Of a stretch of 40,780 bases of DNA, positions 1 to 10,542 are shown one piece after another (position 1 is the first letter of the stretch; each line of letters begins with the position of its first letter). The DNA lies in NCBI RefSeq assembly GCF_001570985.1, contig NZ_BCSS01000032.1:1-40780 (forward strand), read 5' to 3'. This DNA is from Janibacter limosus NBRC 16128. Lineage in GTDB: Bacteria > Actinomycetota > Actinomycetes > Actinomycetales > Dermatophilaceae. The notes below the pieces were generated by a model. The model was not told the DNA's origin. It did not search any database and saw nothing but the letters and a program-made list of their open reading frames with translations. The position numbers and the translations under genes were made by a program.

Positions 1-2686
<2,686 letters not shown>

Positions 2687-2745
2687 CCGGGACCGGCGGA
2701 CCACCGGCGTCGGACTCTCCCTTCGGCAGTCCGCTCGCGGTCTGG

Positions 2746-2976
2746 TTGAGCCGGCACTACCGGACCCAGGGCGCGCCCCGGGCCCACGAGTGGGAGGGCG
2801 AGCGGGGGGTCGCCCTCCCACTGAAGCCGCCACCGAGCCACCTCGGGGTCGACCCGAAGGCCACGCTGGATGTCCTGCGACGGTTGCACCTCGACCCCGC
2901 GCTGCGCGCACGGCTGGCGACGGACGACGGACCCGGCATCTTCACCGAGGTGACAGGGAGCAGGAGAGAGACATGA
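2746..2976 (+). CDS. Small hypothetical protein, translationally coupled to the next gene
   Basis: This short ORF encodes about 76 residues from TTG at 2746 (SRHYRTQGAPRAHEWEGERG near the start, GIFTEVTGSRRET at the end). I do not recognise the family. Two things support it as real: about 67 of 76 codons end in G or C, typical for coding DNA here, and its TGA overlaps the ATG of the next gene as ATGA. The start is unclear. The frame stays open and GC3-rich back to 2674, and a CTG at 2683 would overlap the ligA stop as CTGA with GAGGA 5 nt upstream, giving about 97 residues. No signal peptide or membrane segment is visible. Confidence 0.45.
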   Translation: MSRHYRTQGAPRAHEWEGERGVALPLKPPPSHLGVDPKATLDVLRRLHLDPALRARLATDDGPGIFTEVTGSRRET

Positions 2977-3449
2977 GCTCTGGCATCGATCGAGCCACCG
3001 TGCAGTGGTACATCGACTCGGCGCTGGCCAAGCTGCTCGCGCGAGCGGACGAGCTGGACGAGGCCGGGGGAGCCGAGCTGCTGTGCCGCCGGCCCGACGT
3101 CGAGGGGGCCAACAGCGTCTACGCCCTGATCGTCCACTGCTGCGGCGTGCTGGAGCGGTGGGGCGGCGAGACGATCGCGGGGCGATCGATCTCCCGCGAC
3201 CGGGCCGCAGAGTTCACCGCGAGCGGGACTCTCGAGCAGCTCGAGGCGATCGTCGCCGCCCAGCGAGGGCGCTGGGTGCAGGATCTCGCCGACTTCGAGG
3301 CTGACGCGACCCCGCGCGGACCGGACGGCCGGGATGAGGGCGATCCCGAGCCGATCACGCAGGGTTTCGTCGCGCTGCACGTCATCGAGGAGCTCTTCCA
3401 GCACCTCGGGCACGTCGATCTGAGCGTCGATCTGGTGCGGGGGCGTTGA
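2973..3449 (+). CDS. DinB/DUF664-family protein
   Basis: This 158-residue, all-helical protein has the features of the DinB/DUF664 four-helix-bundle superfamily: an early helix (VQWYIDSALAKLLARADEL), a histidine in NSVYALIVHCCGVLERW, and a C-terminal HVIEELFQHLGHVDLSVDL. The histidines fit the metal-binding triad of the family, some members of which are thiol-dependent transferases. No specific substrate can be named. AGGAGAG lies just upstream of the ATG, which overlaps the stop of the preceding small ORF as ATGA, so both are probably made from one mRNA. Confidence 0.8.
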   Translation: MSSGIDRATVQWYIDSALAKLLARADELDEAGGAELLCRRPDVEGANSVYALIVHCCGVLERWGGETIAGRSISRDRAAEFTASGTLEQLEAIVAAQRGRWVQDLADFEADATPRGPDGRDEGDPEPITQGFVALHVIEELFQHLGHVDLSVDLVRGR

Positions 3450-3491
3450 GGGACACACGCGCCGCTGTCGCCGTGAGGCTCTGTGCACGAC

Positions 3492-3504
3492 TACCGTCGG
3501 GGGT
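3492..3504 (+). promoter_or_regulatory. Probable -10 hexamer for a leaderless helicase transcript
   Basis: TACCGT at 3492-3497 is followed by 7 nt and the GTG start at 3505. The same hexamer with the same 7-nt spacing precedes putA on the other strand (39078-39083). Confidence 0.5.
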
Positions 3505-5256
3505 GTGAGTGACGACAGTGTGACGACCCCAGAGCCCGACCAGCAGTCCTTCGCCGACCTCGGCCTCGACGAGCGCGTGGTGCGCGCCCTCAAGGACATC
3601 GGCTACGAGACGCCCTCCCCGATCCAGGCGGCGACCATCCCCGCGCTGCTCGAGGGACGCCACGTCGTGGGGCTCGCCCAGACCGGCACGGGCAAGACTG
3701 CGGCCTTCGCCCTGCCGATCCTGAGCCGGCTGGACGTCAAGCAAAAGCTGCCCCAGGCCCTGATCCTCGCGCCCACCCGTGAGCTCGCGCTCCAGGTCTG
3801 CGAGGCGATCGAGAAGTACGCGTCCCGGATGCCGGGCGTGCGGGTCCTGCCCGTCTACGGCGGTCAGGGCTACGGCGTGCAGCTGAGCGCCCTGCGGCGC
3901 GGCGTGCACATCGTCGTCGGTACCCCCGGGCGCATCATGGACCACCTCGACAAGGGCACGCTCGACCTGTCCGAGCTGCGCTTCCTCGTGCTCGACGAGG
4001 CCGACGAGATGCTCAAGATGGGCTTCGCCGAGGACGTCGAGACGATCCTCGCCGACACCCCGGACGACAAAAATGTCGCGCTCTTCTCCGCGACGATGCC
4101 CTCGCAGATCCGCCGCATCTCCAAGAAGTACCTCACGGACGCGCTCGAGATCACGGTGGAGCGCAAGACCGCGACGGCGCCCAACATCACCCAGCGCTAC
4201 CTCTTCGTCTCCTACCCGCAAAAGGTCGACGCGCTGACGCGGATCCTCGAGGTGGAGAACTTCGAGGGCATGATCGTCTTCGTCCGGACCAAGAACGAGA
4301 CCGAGACTCTGGCAGAAAAGTTGCGGGCACGTGGTTTTTCGGCCGCAGCCATCAACGGCGACGTGGTGCAGGCGCAGCGTGAGCGGACCGTCTCCCAGCT
4401 GAAGTCCGGCAAGCTCGACATCCTCGTCGCGACCGATGTCGCCGCCCGCGGGCTCGACGTCGAGCGGATCAGCCACGTCGTCAACTACGACATCCCGACC
4501 GACACCGAGTCCTATGTGCACCGCATCGGCCGCACGGGCCGGGCCGGGCGCTCGGGTGACGCGATCTCCTTCGTCACCCCGCGTGAGCGCCACCTGCTCA
4601 AGGCGATCGAGAAGGCGACCCGCACGACGCTCGTCGAGATGCCGCTGCCGTCCCCCGAGGACGTCAACGCCACCCGGCTGGGCCGCTTCGACGACAAGAT
4701 CACGGCCGCGTTGGCCTCCAGCGACCTCGCGGACTTCCGTGGTGTCGTCGCCCACTACGTGGCCGAGCACGATGTACCCGAGGGTGACGTCGCGGCTGCC
4801 CTGGCGATCCTCCTGCAGGGTGACGAGCCGCTGCTACTGGGTCCCGACCCGGTCCGTCCGCCGCGGCGCGAGCGGGATGACCGCGGACCCCGCCGGGACG
4901 ACCGGGGTGGCTCGCAGGGACGAGGCGATCGCAACGACCGTGGCTCGCGAGGCGACCGCGGACAGCGCGGCTCGTCGGGCCCGATGGCCACCTACCGGAT
5001 CGCTGTCGGCAAGCGGCACAAGGTCGAGCCGCGCCAGATCGTCGGGGCACTGGCCAACGAGGGCGGTTTGGGCCGTCAGGACTTCGGACGCATCGACATC
5101 CGCGGCGACCACTCGCTCGTCGAGCTCCCCGCCTCGCTGCCGGCCGGTACCACCGACCGGCTGAGCCAGACGCGGATCTCCGGTCAGCTCATCGAGCTGA
5201 GCGAGTCCACCGAGCGCGCTGACAAGAAGCCGTACCGCAAGGGCCCGCGCACCTGA
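3505..5256 (+). CDS. deaD: DEAD-box ATP-dependent RNA helicase (DeaD/CsdA type)
   Basis: This 583-residue RNA helicase probably remodels rRNA or mRNA, with a role in ribosome assembly or cold growth inferred from the family. Motifs appear in order: Q motif (F16 to Q41), Walker A AQTGTGKT (58-65), PTRELA (90-95), TPGR (140-143), DEAD (164-167), SAT (195-197), then ARGLD and HRIGRTGR in the second RecA domain. An Arg/Gly/Asp-rich linker (about 450-490) leads to a DbpA-type RNA-binding domain (about 493-566), the arrangement of DeaD/CsdA. The stop overlaps the next start as TGATG, so the rRNA methyltransferase gene downstream is translationally coupled, which supports a shared role in ribosome biogenesis. 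Confidence 0.95.
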   Translation: MSDDSVTTPEPDQQSFADLGLDERVVRALKDIGYETPSPIQAATIPALLEGRHVVGLAQTGTGKTAAFALPILSRLDVKQKLPQALILAPTRELALQVCEAIEKYASRMPGVRVLPVYGGQGYGVQLSALRRGVHIVVGTPGRIMDHLDKGTLDLSELRFLVLDEADEMLKMGFAEDVETILADTPDDKNVALFSATMPSQIRRISKKYLTDALEITVERKTATAPNITQRYLFVSYPQKVDALTRILEVENFEGMIVFVRTKNETETLAEKLRARGFSAAAINGDVVQAQRERTVSQLKSGKLDILVATDVAARGLDVERISHVVNYDIPTDTESYVHRIGRTGRAGRSGDAISFVTPRERHLLKAIEKATRTTLVEMPLPSPEDVNATRLGRFDDKITAALASSDLADFRGVVAHYVAEHDVPEGDVAAALAILLQGDEPLLLGPDPVRPPRRERDDRGPRRDDRGGSQGRGDRNDRGSRGDRGQRGSSGPMATYRIAVGKRHKVEPRQIVGALANEGGLGRQDFGRIDIRGDHSLVELPASLPAGTTDRLSQTRISGQLIELSESTERADKKPYRKGPRT

Positions 5257-6260
5257 TGGGTCCCGATCTCGACCCCGTGGACCGGTTGCTGGTCGACGAG
5301 CTGGGGGACCTCCCTTCGGGGCGGATCGCGGTGATCGGTGACGACCACGGCGCGCTGGCCGCAGCCGTGGCCGAGCGGGCCGGGGCTGATGTCGTGGCCC
5401 ACAGCGACAGCCTGGTCAGCGAGCGGCGGGTGGCCGCCACGGGCGTCGAGGTGGCTCCCGACCTCGCGACGGCGCTCACCGGTGCCCACCTCGTGGTGCT
5501 GCGCCTGCCGGCATCGCTCGACGCCCTCGACGAGATCGCCCGCACCGCCGCGGTGGTGGGGGCGCCGGACATCCGGATCGTGGCCGGGGGGCGGGTCAAG
5601 CACATGACCCGATCGATGAATGACGTGCTCGCGGTGAGCTTTGAGCAGGTGAGCGCCAGCCTGGGCCGGCAGAAGTCGCGCGTCCTGCACGCCGCGACCC
5701 CGCGTGCGGTCGAGCAGTGCTGGCCACGCTCACGTCACCACGACGACCTCGACCTGACCGTGCACGCGCACGGTGCTGCCTTCGCCGGCACACGCATCGA
5801 CGCGGGGACGGCACTGCTCATCAGCCAGCTGGACCAGCTCTCCGACACCGCTGCCACCGTCGTCGACCTCGGCTGCGGCAGCGGCGTCCTCGCCGCGCTC
5901 CTGGCTCGGCGCTTCGCCGATGTGGTCGCGCTGGACGTCTCGTCTGCAGCGGTGGCGTCGACCAGGGCGACGACCGGAGGCGCGGTCGACGTGCGCCGCA
6001 CCGACGGGCTGACCGAGCTGGTCGATGCCTCCGTGGGCGCCATTGTGAGCAACCCGCCCTTCCACGTCGGCACCGCCAAGGACTCGACCCCGACGCTGGA
6101 GATGATCGCGGACTCGGCTCGGGTCCTCGTGCCCGGAGGTGAGCTGGTACTGGTCTACAACGCGCACCTGCCCTACCTGCAGCGCCTGCGGGACATCGGC
6201 GCGACCGACGTCCTCGTGCGCGACCGCAGCTACATCGTCACGCGCACCGTCCGGGACTGA
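5256..6260 (+). CDS. RsmC/RlmG-like rRNA (guanine-N2) methyltransferase
   Basis: This 334-residue class I SAM-dependent methyltransferase has the two-domain layout of RsmC/RlmG: a degenerate N-terminal half (IAVIGDDHGALAAAVAERAGA), then a catalytic half with the SAM-binding DLGCGSG (204-210) and NPPFH (266-270), the motif for exocyclic amines of guanine. In the family the targets are 16S G1207 (RsmC) or 23S G1835 (RlmG); the sequence alone does not tell which. The ATG shares one base with the helicase stop. A strong hairpin at 6276-6321 ends the unit. Confidence 0.85.
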   Translation: MGPDLDPVDRLLVDELGDLPSGRIAVIGDDHGALAAAVAERAGADVVAHSDSLVSERRVAATGVEVAPDLATALTGAHLVVLRLPASLDALDEIARTAAVVGAPDIRIVAGGRVKHMTRSMNDVLAVSFEQVSASLGRQKSRVLHAATPRAVEQCWPRSRHHDDLDLTVHAHGAAFAGTRIDAGTALLISQLDQLSDTAATVVDLGCGSGVLAALLARRFADVVALDVSSAAVASTRATTGGAVDVRRTDGLTELVDASVGAIVSNPPFHVGTAKDSTPTLEMIADSARVLVPGGELVLVYNAHLPYLQRLRDIGATDVLVRDRSYIVTRTVRD

Positions 6261-6275
6261 CCCGGGACCAGCGCA

Positions 6276-6321
6276 GATCGACCAAGGGACGCGACCGTGT
6301 GGTCGCGTCCCTTGGTCGATC
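6276..6321. terminator. Perfect 21-bp hairpin, probably a bidirectional terminator
   Basis: A 21-nt arm at 6276-6296 and its exact reverse complement at 6301-6321 are separated by the tetraloop gtgt. It lies between the 3' ends of two convergent genes (methyltransferase plus, tpx minus), 15 and 13 bp from their stops. No T-rich tract follows on either strand, as is common for actinobacterial terminators. Confidence 0.8.
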
Positions 6322-6334
6322 GGAAGGGCTGGGG

Positions 6335-6829
6335 TCAGCCGAGCGCCTTGACGGCCGCGTCGTAGTCGGGCTCCTGGGTGATCTCGGGGACGAGCTCGGT
6401 GTGCAGGACCTTGCCGTCGGCGTCGAGGACGACGACCGAGCGGGCGAGCAGCCCGGCCATCGGGCCGTCGGCCATCGTGACGCCGTAGTCCTCACCGAAG
6501 GAGGAGCGGAAGGCCGAGCCGACCTTGACCTTGTCGATGCCCTCGGCACCGCAGAAGCGGGCCTGCGCGAAGGGGAGGTCCTTGGAGACGTTGACGACGG
6601 TCGTGTTGTCGAGGCTGGCGGCGAGCTCGTTGAACGTGCGCACGCTCGCCGCGCAGACACCGGTGTCGATGCTGGGGAAGATGTTGAGCACGACGCGACC
6701 GGGGACGTCGGCGGTGGTCAGCGACGACAGTCCGTCGCCGACGAGGTCGAAGGCCGGAGCGCTGGCGCCGGCGGCCGGCAGCTCGCCGACGGTGTTGACG
6801 GGGTTGCCCTTGAATGCGGTGGTAGCCAT
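6335..6829 (-). CDS. tpx: Thiol peroxidase Tpx (atypical 2-Cys peroxiredoxin)
   Basis: This 164-residue enzyme reduces hydrogen peroxide and organic hydroperoxides with thioredoxin as reductant. The peroxidatic cysteine is C59 in [17 protein letters not shown], where the usual Thr-x-x-Cys pattern is present, and the resolving cysteine is C93 in [13 protein letters not shown]. Both positions and the length match E. coli Tpx (C61, C95). The protein begins [11 protein letters not shown], with no export signal, so it is cytoplasmic. TAGGCA at 6841-6836 lies 6 nt before the ATG, suggesting its own leaderless promoter, although it is also the last gene of a minus-strand run (HIT, membrane protein, tpx). 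Confidence 0.95.
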   Translation of the reverse strand: MATTAFKGNPVNTVGELPAAGASAPAFDLVGDGLSSLTTADVPGRVVLNIFPSIDTGVCAASVRTFNELAASLDNTTVVNVSKDLPFAQARFCGAEGIDKVKVGSAFRSSFGEDYGVTMADGPMAGLLARSVVVLDADGKVLHTELVPEITQEPDYDAAVKALG

Positions 6830-6886
6830 GTCTCATGCCTACACCCTCAGGGCCGGTGAGTCACGATCGGCCCGAGGTGTGGGCCC

Positions 6887-7681
6887 TCAGCCCGCCAGGT
6901 TCTGCACGAGGAGGCCGACGGGGACGAGGACGAGAGCGGACAGGCCCATCACGCCCATGACGAGCGCACCCTTGGACTCGGCATCGAGTGTCGCCCGCCA
7001 GCCCGCCCGCGTCATGATCGCCTTGACGGGCTGGTTGATCTCCGCGGTGGAGAACTCGAAGTCGACCCTCTTCTTGAAGCCGTCCAGGCCCAGGCCGTAC
7101 TCGACCCGTCGGGTGTGGCCCCACTGTCGGCCGGACTGCACGCCCAGCTGGGCACCGAGGTGGGTCACCCCGGCACTCGCCTCGAGGCGGCGCGACTCGT
7201 CGGTGCGGCGGATCACGCCGGGCTTGCCGGTCGGGGTGAAGCGTGTGACGAAGGTCTGCCGCAGGTGGTGGGCCGTCGCGACGTGCTGCCAGCGCGCGTC
7301 GACGAGGTCGGCGTGCACGAGGATCGAGCGACCGTTGCTGCGCACCACATAGGGCGTGCCCTCGAAGGCCTCGGCCAGCGCCGGCGCCAACCACTCGACC
7401 GGCCACGGGTTGTTGCGGTCCGTCGCGGGAGGAAGGGGGGCTGCCGGGGGAGCGACGACGGTGTGACCCCCCTCGTCCACCAGTGCAGGGTCGGTCTCCC
7501 TGAGGAAGCCGACGAGTCCCCAGATCGTCGTGACGACCGCGATGCCCCAGATGAGCACCCACGCAGCCGCCGCCCAAGGCTGTCCGGTGCTGGCGAAGAG
7601 CACCGTGCCACCGGCGAGGGCCAGCGAGAAGGCGAGGATCATCGCGATGAAGATCAACGCCTTGACGCGGCGGGACATCAT
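6887..7681 (-). CDS. Hypothetical membrane protein with three predicted transmembrane helices
   Basis: The protein has 264 residues. Two adjacent hydrophobic helices lie near the N-terminus (ALIFIAMILAFSLALAGG and AAAAWVLIWGIAVVTTIWGL) and a third at the extreme C-terminus (ALVMGVMGLSALVLVPVGLL), with a soluble central domain of about 150 residues between them (NGRSILVHADLVDARWQHVA, HTRRVEYGLGLDGFKKRVDF). I do not recognise a named domain. The ATG at 7681 overlaps the stop of the HIT gene as ATGA, so the two are translationally coupled; a second ATG follows immediately (7678). Confidence 0.8.
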   Translation of the reverse strand: MMSRRVKALIFIAMILAFSLALAGGTVLFASTGQPWAAAAWVLIWGIAVVTTIWGLVGFLRETDPALVDEGGHTVVAPPAAPLPPATDRNNPWPVEWLAPALAEAFEGTPYVVRSNGRSILVHADLVDARWQHVATAHHLRQTFVTRFTPTGKPGVIRRTDESRRLEASAGVTHLGAQLGVQSGRQWGHTRRVEYGLGLDGFKKRVDFEFSTAEINQPVKAIMTRAGWRATLDAESKGALVMGVMGLSALVLVPVGLLVQNLAG

Positions 7682-8121
7682 GCGGGCAGGGCCCCCGGGC
7701 CGGGGACATTGGCCGCGTGACCGTCGGCGCGCAGACGCGAGCGGAGCCGCTCGGCCACCTCGTCGAAGCGCTCGGCCGGGACGTCCTTCATGATCGCGTG
7801 CGGCTCGACCTCGGCCGCGGACGCTGCCGGCCACACGTGCACGTGCAGGTGGGGGACCTCGAAGCCCTCGAGCATCTGGGCGATGCGCGGGGTCTGCCAC
7901 TCGGCCTGCTGCGCGCGACCGATGAGCCGGGCGACCTCCTGCAGGTGCGCCCATGTGGTCGGGTCGGCATCGGTCCACTGCTCGATCTCGGCGCGCGAGA
8001 CGATCATCGTGTGGCCGTCGGTGACCGGCTCGATGGTCAGGAAGGCCACGCAGGTCTCGTCGGACCACACGAACCGTCCGGGGATGTCGCCGTTGATGAT
8101 CTTGGTGAAGAGAGTCGCCAT
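7678..8121 (-). CDS. HIT-family nucleotide-binding protein
   Basis: This 147-residue histidine-triad protein carries PHLHVHVWP with H91, H93 and H95, the HxHxH core in which the central histidine is the nucleophile in nucleotidyl transfer or hydrolysis. The N-terminal FTKIINGDIPGRFVWSDETCVAFLTI and DGHTMIVSR are typical of Hint/HIT hydrolases acting on AMP-linked substrates; the physiological substrate is unknown. The gene starts 23 bp from the divergent SRPBCC gene, with a -10-like TAGGCT 7 nt before the ATG, and leads the HIT/membrane protein pair. Confidence 0.92.
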   Translation of the reverse strand: MATLFTKIINGDIPGRFVWSDETCVAFLTIEPVTDGHTMIVSRAEIEQWTDADPTTWAHLQEVARLIGRAQQAEWQTPRIAQMLEGFEVPHLHVHVWPAASAAEVEPHAIMKDVPAERFDEVAERLRSRLRADGHAANVPGPGALPA

Positions 8122-8144
8122 GCCGTCCAGCCTAAGGTGGAGGC
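8122..8144. promoter_or_regulatory. Overlapping divergent leaderless promoters
   Basis: The entire intergenic space is 23 bp. On the minus strand TAGGCT (8134-8129) lies 7 nt before the HIT start; on the plus strand TAAGGT (8133-8138) lies 6 nt before the SRPBCC start. The hexamers share the two base pairs at 8133-8134. No room exists for 5' untranslated regions, so both transcripts should be leaderless, and polymerase could occupy only one at a time. Confidence 0.6.
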
Positions 8145-8681
8145 ATGCCCCAGGTCAGCGCCGACGTGCACGTCCCGATCCCACCGGACCTCGCCTTCGC
8201 CGTGTCCCAGACGACCGGCGTGGTCCGCCGACGGTGGGACCCCTTCATCCGCGAGCAACGCTTCCTCGACGGCGCGGACGAGCCGGGGGTGGGCGTGCGC
8301 ACCTACACCCGCTCCTCCTTCGCCGGGCCGATCTCGCCGAGCATGGTCAGCGAATACGTCTCGTGGCGCCCGCCGACCTCCGTCGGGATGACGATGGCCC
8401 AGGGCCCGTGGTTCTTTGCGCGCTTCGGCGGTGGGTGGCGCTTCCAGCCCGACGGTGACGGCACGCTCGCCGTGTGGAAGTACACCTACGACGTGCGCCC
8501 CACCTGGCTGCAGCGCATCGCCCACCCGATCGGGCAGTGGCTGCTCGGCCGGGAGATCAGCAAGCGCATCGAAGGCTTCGCCGCCGGGTGCCGCGACGAG
8601 GAAGTCCTCGCTGCAGCGCGTGCGGACATGGCCCGTCGTGCCCGTGCCATCCCTCAGGGCGAAGGGGGCGAGGTCGCGTGA
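8145..8681 (+). CDS. SRPBCC (START/Bet v1-like) family protein
   Basis: The 178-residue protein has the SRPBCC pattern: an opening strand-helix unit (VSADVHVPIPPDLAFAVSQT), a middle with successive strands ending WRFQPDGDGTLAVWKYTYDV, and a long C-terminal helix (FAAGCRDEEVLAAARADMARRARAI). This fold makes a hydrophobic ligand cavity; no ligand can be named. It shares a 23-bp divergent promoter with the HIT gene. Its TGA overlaps the GTG of the following hydrolase as GTGA, indicating a two-gene operon. Confidence 0.8.
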   Translation: MPQVSADVHVPIPPDLAFAVSQTTGVVRRRWDPFIREQRFLDGADEPGVGVRTYTRSSFAGPISPSMVSEYVSWRPPTSVGMTMAQGPWFFARFGGGWRFQPDGDGTLAVWKYTYDVRPTWLQRIAHPIGQWLLGREISKRIEGFAAGCRDEEVLAAARADMARRARAIPQGEGGEVA

Positions 8682-9481
8682 GCGGCTCCCTTCGTCTGGC
8701 GGGGTGCCAGTGGACCTCCACCGATGACCCGACCGCCAACCTCGCCCGCATCGACGAGCTCACGGGCCGCGCTGCTCAGGCCGGCGTCCGTCTGGTCGTC
8801 CACCCGGAGGCGGCGATGGCCTCCTTCGCCGGGCGCCTGGACACCGTCGCCGAGCCGCTCGACGGACGCTTCGCCGACGGGGTCCGCGCGCTCGCCGAGC
8901 GCCATGGCGTGGCTGTCGTCGTCGGGATGTTCACCCCCGCTGACGCGATCACCACCCCGGACGGTCGGGAGCGCTCGCGGGTGCACAACACGCTGCTGGT
9001 CACCGGCCCCGGCACGACGGAGACGAGCTATCGCAAGATCCACCTCTATGACGCCTTCGGCAACCGGGAGTCCGACAACGTGGCGCCGGGAGACGAGGTC
9101 GTCACGGTCGAGGTCGGCGGCTGGCAGGTGGGCCTGGCCACCTGCTACGACGTGCGCTTCGCCGACCACTTCACCGCGCTCGGTCGGGCCGGTGCGCAGG
9201 TCGTCGTGCTGCCGGCGTCGTGGGGCGACGGTCCCGGCAAGGCCAGCCAGTGGGACCTGCTGACGCGGGCGCGCGCCCACGACGCCCAGGCGTGGATCCT
9301 CGCGGTCGGGCAGGCGTGGACCGCTGAGTCGGTCTCCGGCCCCTACGGCATCGGCCGGTCCGTCCTCGCCGACCCCACCGGTGAGGTCCGCGCCCGGCTG
9401 GGCGGGGGAGAGGACGTGCTGGTCGCCGAGATCGACCGGGAGAGCGTCGAGCGGACCCGGGCGAGCATCCCGATCCTGTAG
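8678..9481 (+). CDS. Carbon-nitrogen hydrolase (nitrilase superfamily)
   Basis: This 267-residue enzyme belongs to the nitrilase/omega-amidase superfamily. The Glu-Lys-Cys catalytic triad is visible: E44 in VVHPEAAM, K120 in SYRKIHLYD and C156 in LATCYDVRF. The spacing and size are those of single-domain amidases such as omega-amidase or deaminated-glutathione amidase (Nit1 type), but the substrate cannot be assigned. GTG at 8678 overlaps the upstream stop. The stop codon at 9479-9481 directly abuts the left arm of the 108-bp repeat element at 9483. Confidence 0.9.
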   Translation: MSGSLRLAGCQWTSTDDPTANLARIDELTGRAAQAGVRLVVHPEAAMASFAGRLDTVAEPLDGRFADGVRALAERHGVAVVVGMFTPADAITTPDGRERSRVHNTLLVTGPGTTETSYRKIHLYDAFGNRESDNVAPGDEVVTVEVGGWQVGLATCYDVRFADHFTALGRAGAQVVVLPASWGDGPGKASQWDLLTRARAHDAQAWILAVGQAWTAESVSGPYGIGRSVLADPTGEVRARLGGGEDVLVAEIDRESVERTRASIPIL

Positions 9482-9482
9482 T

Positions 9483-9590
9483 TACCTGCGGGTACGACGT
9501 GCAGGTCTGGTGCAGGGCTGAGTTTCTTCCCCTGAATCTCGGGCCTCACGACGCGAGGTCGTCCGGAGGTGCACGTCGTACCCGCAGGTA
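9483..9590. repeat. 108-bp inverted-repeat element, family A, copy 1
   Basis: A 21-bp arm at 9483-9503 (core TGCGGGTACGACGTGCA) recurs as an exact reverse complement at 9570-9590, with a 66-bp interior. It lies between convergent genes. The left end abuts the hydrolase stop, and the right 45 bp encode the last 14 residues and stop of the DUF559 gene. TAGTT occurs at both edges (9479-9483 and 9589-9593), possibly a target duplication but overlapping the arm ends. A second copy of equal length is at 10543. Confidence 0.75.
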
Positions 9591-10487
9591 GTTCTGGAGG
9601 AGAGTGCGCCGGACCAGCTCGCGGACCCGCTCCGGATGCCGCATCACCTGGTCCCAGCTGAAGCGCAGCACCAGCCATCCCTCTGCAATCAGCCGGTTGT
9701 AGCGGATGCAGTCGCGCTCGAGGGCCTCGCGACTCCCGTGCCATTGGAAGGAGTCCGCCTCGATGACGATCCGCAGTTGCTCGTCGGCAAGGTCCACGAT
9801 CCCGATCTGTCCGTCGTCGTCGGTGATGCGCACCTGCGGTCTGACGTCCAGGCCGGGGATGTCCGAGACGATCCAGCGCAGCACCGACTCGAAGGGGTTC
9901 GCCGCGTCCGGATCGGCGAACCGGATCAGTCTCTCGACCTTGCTGCGGTACAACGGCGCCAGCCCCGCCGCCGCGAGGAGAAGTTCGTCGCGATCGACCG
10001 CACCTTCTCGCAACGCCGAGTCGAGTACCGCGACGGCCTCGTCCGGCGGAAGGAGACTGGCGCAATCGAGCGCCGTCCGCACCCGCGAGGTCACCCATCC
10101 GTCGTCACGATCGCTCGATGGCACATCGCGAATGCGTACATCGAATCTGCGGCGCACGCCGGTCGCGACCTTGCGGTTGCGAGGAAGCGCGACCTGCGGC
10201 TTGGTGGGCACCCACTTGGTCGGCCACCCCCACCGTGCCGTGGCGCTCAGCAGGATCGCGGTGCCGGACAGCTCGTGGGCCGCACGCCGTCCGGCCTCGG
10301 CCAGCTCCGTGAGCTCGGCGCGCTCACCGATCCATGTGGCGGAGGGCAGGGCATAGCGACCTCGCGACTGGCGGATGACGGTGCCAGCGGCCACGGCTCG
10401 GCGCAGCGCGCCCTCCGTGACTCGCGTGAGGAGCTCGGAGCGAGTGGCGACCCCACCGAGCTCGGCGAGAACCTCCTCCACCGGCAT
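9546..10487 (-). CDS. Winged-helix (AbiEi antitoxin-like) plus DUF559 nuclease-like protein
   Basis: This 313-residue protein has an N-terminal winged-helix segment (about 1-50, GGVATRSELLTRVTEGALRRAV) like that found in AbiEi-type antitoxin domains, and a C-terminal DUF559 domain (about 195-300) of the Vsr/PD-(D/E)xK endonuclease-like fold. Candidate acidic residues are E200, D232 (GIVDLADEQ) and E243 (IVIEADSFQWHG), followed by RDCIRYNRLIAEGWLVLRFSW. Such fusions are widespread in actinobacteria with no established function. No toxin partner is adjacent, so a toxin-antitoxin role is not supported. The gene is bracketed by two copies of the same 108-bp repeat, and residues 300-313 are encoded by the repeat itself. 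GAGGAT 6 nt before the ATG may be its -10. Confidence 0.8.
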   Translation of the reverse strand: MPVEEVLAELGGVATRSELLTRVTEGALRRAVAAGTVIRQSRGRYALPSATWIGERAELTELAEAGRRAAHELSGTAILLSATARWGWPTKWVPTKPQVALPRNRKVATGVRRRFDVRIRDVPSSDRDDGWVTSRVRTALDCASLLPPDEAVAVLDSALREGAVDRDELLLAAAGLAPLYRSKVERLIRFADPDAANPFESVLRWIVSDIPGLDVRPQVRITDDDGQIGIVDLADEQLRIVIEADSFQWHGSREALERDCIRYNRLIAEGWLVLRFSWDQVMRHPERVRELVRRTLLQNYLRVRRAPPDDLAS

Positions 10488-10542
10488 GTCAGCATCCTCG
10501 CGGCCGCGTGCGCAGCCTGCTCTGCGTCATCCACAGACATGT

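Noticed and set aside
9546-10487. Type IV toxin-antitoxin (AbiE) system
   Set aside because: Only the AbiEi-like winged-helix N-terminus is present. There is no AbiEii nucleotidyltransferase next to it, and the C-terminal half is DUF559.
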